64,000 bases of DNA from Nannocystis exedens. GTDB lineage: Bacteria > Myxococcota_A > Polyangia > Nannocystales > Nannocystaceae. This document shows, one piece after another, positions 60,103 through 64,000 of this stretch. Both the position numbers and the translations under genes were made by a program. The DNA lies in NCBI RefSeq assembly GCF_002343915.1, contig NZ_NETK01000001.1, forward strand, positions 8,074,001 to 8,138,000, given 5' to 3'. How positions within the stretch are numbered: position 1 is the first letter of the stretch; every line of letters starts with the position of its first letter. The notes below the pieces were generated by a model. The model made no database searches and had not been told where the DNA came from. It saw only the letters and a program-made list of their open reading frames with translations.

Positions 60103-60573
60103 CTACGCGGCGCTGCCGGCCTCGACGAGCCGGGCCAGGCGGTCGAGCGACTCGCGCCAGCCGGCCTCGTTGTCGGCCGGCGGCACGCCGGGCGGCAGGC
60201 CGTCGTGGACGCCGAGGAGGTCGGTGCCGCCGCCGGCGGCGTCGGCGAGGGTGGTGGTGATCGTCATGGTGCCGCGCAGCGCCGGATCGTCGGTCTCGAA
60301 CTCGAGCGATTCGACGACCTTCTCGTCGGGCACGAGCGCGACGAAGCGGCCGTGGTACGTGTCGGTGTGGGCCGACGTCTTGCCGGCCCGGTCGGGGGCG
60401 TCGTAGGTGAGCGAGACGCGGAACGCCCCGCCCTCGCGCGGCTCGAATCGGTGGACCTCGCAGGTCATGCCGGGGGGCACCCGCCACTTCGCAATCGCGT
60501 CGGCGTCGAGCAGCGCGCGATAGACGGCCGCGCGCGGGGCCTGAATGTGACGGTGGATCCGGGTCGTGCTCAC
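60103..60573 (-). CDS. SRPBCC/AHSA1-family protein
   Basis: This 156-residue protein has the AHSA1-like start (IHRHIQAPRAAVYRALLDADAIAKW) and strands typical of SRPBCC ligand-binding proteins (GGAFRVSLTYDAPD, YHGRFVALVPDEKVVESLEF). It ends with a helix (ESLDRLARLVEAG). GTG 60573 is chosen because the fold begins there; upstream codons look non-coding. It reads toward arsR, 69 bp away. AHSA1-type proteins often sit next to ArsR repressors, but no shared function is shown. Confidence 0.75.
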   Translation of the reverse strand: MSTTRIHRHIQAPRAAVYRALLDADAIAKWRVPPGMTCEVHRFEPREGGAFRVSLTYDAPDRAGKTSAHTDTYHGRFVALVPDEKVVESLEFETDDPALRGTMTITTTLADAAGGGTDLLGVHDGLPPGVPPADNEAGWRESLDRLARLVEAGSAA

Positions 60574-60714
60574 CGGGGATGGGTCGCACCCGGGCGAGCG
60601 CGAGCAAATGACGTATGGCCGATCCGCCGCATGAATTCGCGGCAATTGCCCGTGCCGTGAATGGCTCGACGGGGCGGTTCGGCGGCGCGATTGCGAGCGA
60701 TGCGGACGTCCTCA

Positions 60715-60744
60715 AAATGACTGGTTTGACTCTGGCAGTCATTT
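60715..60744. promoter_or_regulatory. Probable TetR operator with promoter
   Basis: AAATGACTG (60715-60723) and CAGTCATTT (60736-60744) are perfect 9-bp arms with a 12-bp centre. TTGACT (60726-60731) lies inside, followed 17 bp later by CACGCT, a weak -10 that ends 7 nt before ATG 60762. Bound repressor would cover the -35. Confidence 0.75.
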
Positions 60745-60761
60745 AAGCCACGCTCCTTTTC

Positions 60762-61427
60762 ATGGCAGCGCGAGACCCGACGAGGCGGCGGAGGATCCTG
60801 GACGTGGCCAAGCGCCACTTCACCGAGCGGGGCTTCAAGGGCACCACGCTCGACGCGGTCGCCGAGGAGGCGCGCTGCGCCAAGGGGGCGCTCTACCTCG
60901 AGTTCGCCGACAAGGAGACGCTGCTGCGCGCGGTCGTCGAGGAGACGTTCGCGGCGATCCGCAGCAGCTTCACGGCCGAGGTGATGGCGATCGCGTCGCC
61001 GCTCGCGCGGCTCGGCGAGACGCTGCGGTTCGCCTACCGCCAGTACGCGCGCGAGCCGCTGTTCGGCCGGCTGTTGCGCGAGGACCCGGAGCTGAAGGCG
61101 CTCGGCCTCGGTTCGCAGGAGGACGACGGGCGGGCCGCGCGGGCGCAGATCGAGCAGCTGGCGGGCTGGGTCGACGAGGGGGTCGCGCTCGGGGAGATCC
61201 GCCCCGACGTCGACCGCTACGTCGTGCCGTTCGCAATCGGCGTGCTGCGCACGGCGCCCCAGCAGCTCGCGCTGACCAGCGGGCTGGTGGCGGTGTCGCA
61301 GGAGCGCGTGCTCGAGGGTCTGGTGCAGCTGTTCCTCGCGGGCCTGGCCGCGCCGCCGAAACCGGCGCCGCGGCGGGCCGCGAGCAAGAAGAAGACCACA
61401 CGTAAACAGGTGAGGAGGCAGTCATGA
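60762..61427 (+). CDS. TetR-family repressor
   Basis: This 221-residue protein has the TetR DNA-binding domain (RRRILDVAKRHFTERGFKGTTLDAVAEEARCAKGALY, split here by ordinary residues) and an all-helical ligand domain. The C-terminus is basic (RRAASKKKTTRKQVRRQ). It is coupled to the ABC ATPase gene (ATGA overlap) and very likely controls that operon through the inverted repeat 18 bp upstream of its start. Confidence 0.93.
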   Translation: MAARDPTRRRRILDVAKRHFTERGFKGTTLDAVAEEARCAKGALYLEFADKETLLRAVVEETFAAIRSSFTAEVMAIASPLARLGETLRFAYRQYAREPLFGRLLREDPELKALGLGSQEDDGRAARAQIEQLAGWVDEGVALGEIRPDVDRYVVPFAIGVLRTAPQQLALTSGLVAVSQERVLEGLVQLFLAGLAAPPKPAPRRAASKKKTTRKQVRRQS

Positions 61428-62161
61428 GTGCGAGTGCGATCACCGTCGAGGGGCTGGGCAAGCGCTTCGGCGCGGTGCAGGCGGTCGACGACGTCAACTT
61501 CTCCGTCGAGCGAGGCGAGATCTTCGGCTTCATGGGCCACAACGGGGCGGGCAAGACGACGACGCTGCGGATGCTGCTCGGGCTGACGCGCCCGACCCGC
61601 GGCAAGGCGACGGTGCTCGGGCACGACGTCACCCTTGCGACGCTCGAGGTGCGCCGCGCAGCCGGCTACCTGCCGGCCTCGTACGCGCTGCCGCCGGACA
61701 TGACGGCGCGCGAGTTCCTGCAGTACGTGGCGGCGATGTTCGCCATCCCCCCGGCGACGGCGCGGGCCCGCGGCGAGGACCTGCTGCGCCGGTTCGGCCT
61801 CGAAGGCGCGGCCGACCGCAAGCTGCGCGGGTTCTCGACCGGGATGACGCAGAAGGTCGGGCTGGCGCAGGCGCTGATCAACGAGCCGCAGGTGCTGTTC
61901 CTCGACGAGCCGACCTCGGGCCTCGACCCGCTCGGCCGCCACGAGCTGCTGGAGCACCTGCGCGGGCTGTCGCAGCAGGGCGTCACGATCGTGTTCTCGT
62001 CGCACATCCTGTCGGACGTCGAGACGCTGTGCCGCCGGGTGGCGGCGATGCACCACGCGCGGCTGATCGCGTGCGGCGAGATCGCGGCGCTCAAGCGCGA
62101 GCACGGGGCGGCGACGATGGACGAGCTGTATCTCAACCTCGTGCGGAGGCAGGCGTCATGA
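61424..62161 (+). CDS. ABC transporter ATPase
   Basis: This 245-residue ATPase has Walker A GHNGAGKTT, Q-loop region, Walker B VLFLDEPTSGLDP and the H-loop SSHILS. The signature reads FSTGM in place of LSGGQ, as in other export ATPases of the CcmA/NatA type. It energises the two permeases that follow. Its stop overlaps the next ATG. Confidence 0.95.
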   Translation: MSASAITVEGLGKRFGAVQAVDDVNFSVERGEIFGFMGHNGAGKTTTLRMLLGLTRPTRGKATVLGHDVTLATLEVRRAAGYLPASYALPPDMTAREFLQYVAAMFAIPPATARARGEDLLRRFGLEGAADRKLRGFSTGMTQKVGLAQALINEPQVLFLDEPTSGLDPLGRHELLEHLRGLSQQGVTIVFSSHILSDVETLCRRVAAMHHARLIACGEIAALKREHGAATMDELYLNLVRRQAS

Positions 62162-62925
62162 CGCGGCTGTTGTGGCTCGACTACCTGGCGGCGCTGCGCG
62201 AGCGCAAGACGTGGATCGCGGCGGCGATGCTGGTCTACGCGGTGCTGGCGATCCCGCTGCTGCTGGCCGACCCGCCGCCGCACGTGCGCGAGGCGATCGC
62301 GGCGTGGTTTCACGACGCCGACCCGTTCGCGGTGTTCATGTTCGTGTGGATCGACCTGGTGATGAACAAGGTGGTGGCGTTCGTGCCGGTGATCCTCGCC
62401 AGCGGGGTGGTGCTGCGCGAGCGCGACACCGGGGTGCTGGGGCTGCTGGCGGCCAAGCCGCTGACGCTGTCGCGCTACTTCGTGGTCCGCACGGCCTCGA
62501 CGTGCGCGGTGATGCTGACGCTGTACGCGGCGACGCAATTGCTGGGGGCGGCGTGGTTCCCCGGGCGGGTCGCGGGCTTCCGGCCGGGGACGTTCCTGGC
62601 GGCGATGAGCCTGCACGCGTTCGCGGCGGTGTTCGCCACGGCGCTGGCGGCGACGGTGACCGTGGCGGTGGGCCGGCGCGGGGCGGGCGCCCTGGTGGCG
62701 CTGATGCTGCTCGGGTTGCTGGTCGGCCTGGCGCTGGTCGGGTTCTACCAGCCCGACTGGTACGCGATGACGCTGGCCAACCCGCTGACCCTCGGCGCGC
62801 TGGCGATGCGGGACCTCGAGCACCTGAGCCCGTCGCTGCTGCTGCCGCCGATGCTGGCGCTGGCCGGACTGACGGCGGTGACGATCGCGATCGGGGCGTG
62901 GGTGGTACGAAAGGTGGAGGCGTGA
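62158..62925 (+). CDS. ABC transporter permease (ABC-2 type)
   Basis: This 255-residue protein has about six membrane segments in the ABC-2 exporter pattern (TWIAAAMLVYAVLAIPLLL, VVAFVPVILASGVVL, VMLTLYAATQLLGAAW, GALVALMLLGLLVGLALVG). It forms the pore together with the next gene's product. Confidence 0.9.
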   Translation: MTRLLWLDYLAALRERKTWIAAAMLVYAVLAIPLLLADPPPHVREAIAAWFHDADPFAVFMFVWIDLVMNKVVAFVPVILASGVVLRERDTGVLGLLAAKPLTLSRYFVVRTASTCAVMLTLYAATQLLGAAWFPGRVAGFRPGTFLAAMSLHAFAAVFATALAATVTVAVGRRGAGALVALMLLGLLVGLALVGFYQPDWYAMTLANPLTLGALAMRDLEHLSPSLLLPPMLALAGLTAVTIAIGAWVVRKVEA

Positions 62926-62927
62926 TC

Positions 62928-63722
62928 ATGTCGGCTGCATCGCTCGAATTCTCGCAACACCTGCGCCGCGAGTGGCGCTTCGCCCCGCGGCGCGGGCCCT
63001 TGATCATGATGCTGGTCGGGGTCCTCTGCGTGGTGTTCAATCACCTGGTGCTGCCCTTGTTCCCCGAGCGCGCGATCGCGTTCATGCGCGTCGGGTTCCG
63101 CCTCGACGACCTGGCCGGGGTGCTGGCGCTCAACGACCTGATGGGGGTGTACTTCCCGACCTTCTTCGTCGGCCTGGCCGGCTCGCTCGGGGTGGTGCTG
63201 CTGGCCCGCGAGGAGCACCGCCTCGAGCTGCTGCTGGCCAAGCCGGTGCGCACGGCCGACTTGGTGGCGGCGCGGGCGGTGCCGGTGCTGGCGTGGACGG
63301 CGGGCGTGGGGGCGGTGACGTCGGCGGCGATGGCCGTGGCCATGGCCGCGCACGCCGGGATAGGCACCAGCGTGTCGGCGCTCGGCGCCCTCGGCGGCGG
63401 GCTGTTTCTGACCGCGCTGACGGTGGTGCTGCTGGCCGCGCTGCAGGTCGCGTTCGTGCGGATCAGCGACCCCTTCACCGGTCTGCTGGTGGCCTGCGGG
63501 GCGTGGTTCGGGACGATGATGCCGACGGCGGTGCTGCTGTACCGGCCGGACGCGTTCGTCGGGCGCCCGGCGGCCCTCCACGGCCTGGCGATGCCGAGCC
63601 TGTTGTGGCACGAGGGGACGCTGGGCTGGCTGGGGCCGCTGAGCCTGCTGCTCGCGCTGCCGCTGGCGGTGGCGCTGGCGCGCGCGGCCGGGGCCCGGCT
63701 CGAGCGGTCCGACGCGCTGTGA
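62928..63722 (+). CDS. ABC transporter permease (ABC-2 type), second subunit
   Basis: This 264-residue protein also has about six membrane segments (LIMMLVGVLCVVFNHLVL, TFFVGLAGSLGVVLLA, and a last segment LSLLLALPLAVALARAAG). ATG 62928 follows GGTGGAGG by 8 nt; GTG 62922, which overlaps the previous stop, is an alternative. With the ATPase and the other permease it makes a complete exporter of unknown substrate. Confidence 0.9.
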   Translation: MSAASLEFSQHLRREWRFAPRRGPLIMMLVGVLCVVFNHLVLPLFPERAIAFMRVGFRLDDLAGVLALNDLMGVYFPTFFVGLAGSLGVVLLAREEHRLELLLAKPVRTADLVAARAVPVLAWTAGVGAVTSAAMAVAMAAHAGIGTSVSALGALGGGLFLTALTVVLLAALQVAFVRISDPFTGLLVACGAWFGTMMPTAVLLYRPDAFVGRPAALHGLAMPSLLWHEGTLGWLGPLSLLLALPLAVALARAAGARLERSDAL

Positions 63723-63742
63723 GCGCTAAGGCCATAGGTTTG

Positions 63743-63772
63743 AAAGGCCATGTCCGTGAGGACATGGCCTTT
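63743..63772. terminator. Intrinsic terminator built from the CATGTCC hairpin
   Basis: AAAGGCCATGTCC (63743-63755), loop GTGA and GGACATGGCCTTT (63760-63772) form a perfect 13-bp stem ending in T residues. It lies between the convergent exporter operon and the last gene, and would end transcription from both sides. Confidence 0.85.
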
Positions 63773-63814
63773 CGTTCATCGTACGAGCCGCGCGCTCGCG
63801 GCGCGACGGTCGGT

Positions 63815-64000
63815 TCAACCGGCCGGGGCCGCGCCGATCACCCACGCGTGGTAGTCGCTGTGGTCCTCGCACAGGTTCGTGTAGGCGGTGATCAGGACGA
63901 TGTCGTAGTCGCGCCCGCCGCCGGTCACGAGGCCGCGCTGGCCGGGGTACAGCTCGATCGACGCGCCTTCCTCGTGGGCGAACTTCACCGTGCTGAACGT
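63815..64000 (-). CDS. C-terminal end of an unknown gene, 5' end outside window
   Basis: Sixty-one codons and a stop are visible (TFSTVKFAHEEGASIELYPG, then QRGLVTGGGRDYDIVLITAY, then TNLCEDHSDYHAWVIGAAPA and G). The sequence is protein-like and its codon use matches the neighbours. I do not recognise the family. It converges on the exporter operon. Confidence 0.65.
   Translation of the reverse strand, partial: TFSTVKFAHEEGASIELYPGQRGLVTGGGRDYDIVLITAYTNLCEDHSDYHAWVIGAAPAG

Overview
The window is very GC-rich, nearly every gene uses GC-ending codons, and it looks like the chromosome of a myxobacterium (Myxococcota, most like the Nannocystis/Plesiocystis group). The signs are a MYXO-CTERM-like C-terminal tag, Cys-rich DUF4215 repeats, Thr-rich lipoprotein linkers, several Ser/Thr kinases (one with TPRs), and a 2,590-residue TPR protein. 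The taxon is an inference. I found no rRNA, tRNA, CRISPR array, insertion sequence or prophage.

Layout. 0-7 kb: an S46 dipeptidyl-peptidase cut by the window edge, a repeat array, a vWA lipoprotein, and a NACHT-like NTPase whose Walker motifs are degenerate. 7-16.5 kb: a second repeat array, the giant TPR protein and an alpha/beta hydrolase. 16.7-20 kb (minus strand): an unknown protein, a MoaD-like sulfur carrier, a tungsten-type aldehyde:ferredoxin oxidoreductase and ApaG. 20.7-27.6 kb: a Thr-rich lipoprotein coupled to a ferritin-like protein, a frame-disrupted gene, an SMP-30-like propeller, a PAS histidine kinase, and a redoxin with an in-frame TGA exactly at its catalytic Cys position (probable selenoprotein). 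27.6-38.8 kb: a TPR-linked kinase, a 71-bp tandem repeat, a C13-like lipoprotein, two lipoproteins with a small Cys/His domain, Fe/Mn superoxide dismutase, ribosomal protein L28, a PspB-like kinase, a CapA-family protein and a small lipoprotein. 38.9-46 kb: a topoisomerase III-RecQ fusion, an ECF sigma factor and its probable anti-sigma factor. 46-57 kb: a LamG protein, a second vWA lipoprotein, a DUF4215 lipoprotein, RidA, a PAS-STAS protein and an acyl-CoA dehydrogenase. 57-64 kb: an arsenic operon (arsR, acr3, arsC, phytochelatin synthase), an SRPBCC protein, a TetR-ABC exporter operon and the tail of an unknown gene.

Three themes cut across the genes. First, a short inverted repeat with core TGTCC-N4-GGACA (often CATGTCC/GGACATG) recurs between and inside genes and forms the stems of at least one convincing terminator. 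Second, many genes have a -10-like hexamer only 6-12 nt before the start codon and no Shine-Dalgarno, which suggests leaderless transcripts. Third, three gene-free stretches carry unrelated degenerate direct-repeat arrays.

The strongest leads are the probable selenocysteine redoxin, the TopIII-RecQ fusion, the dispersed hairpin family, and the phytochelatin synthase built into an arsenic operon with two matching ArsR-type operators.
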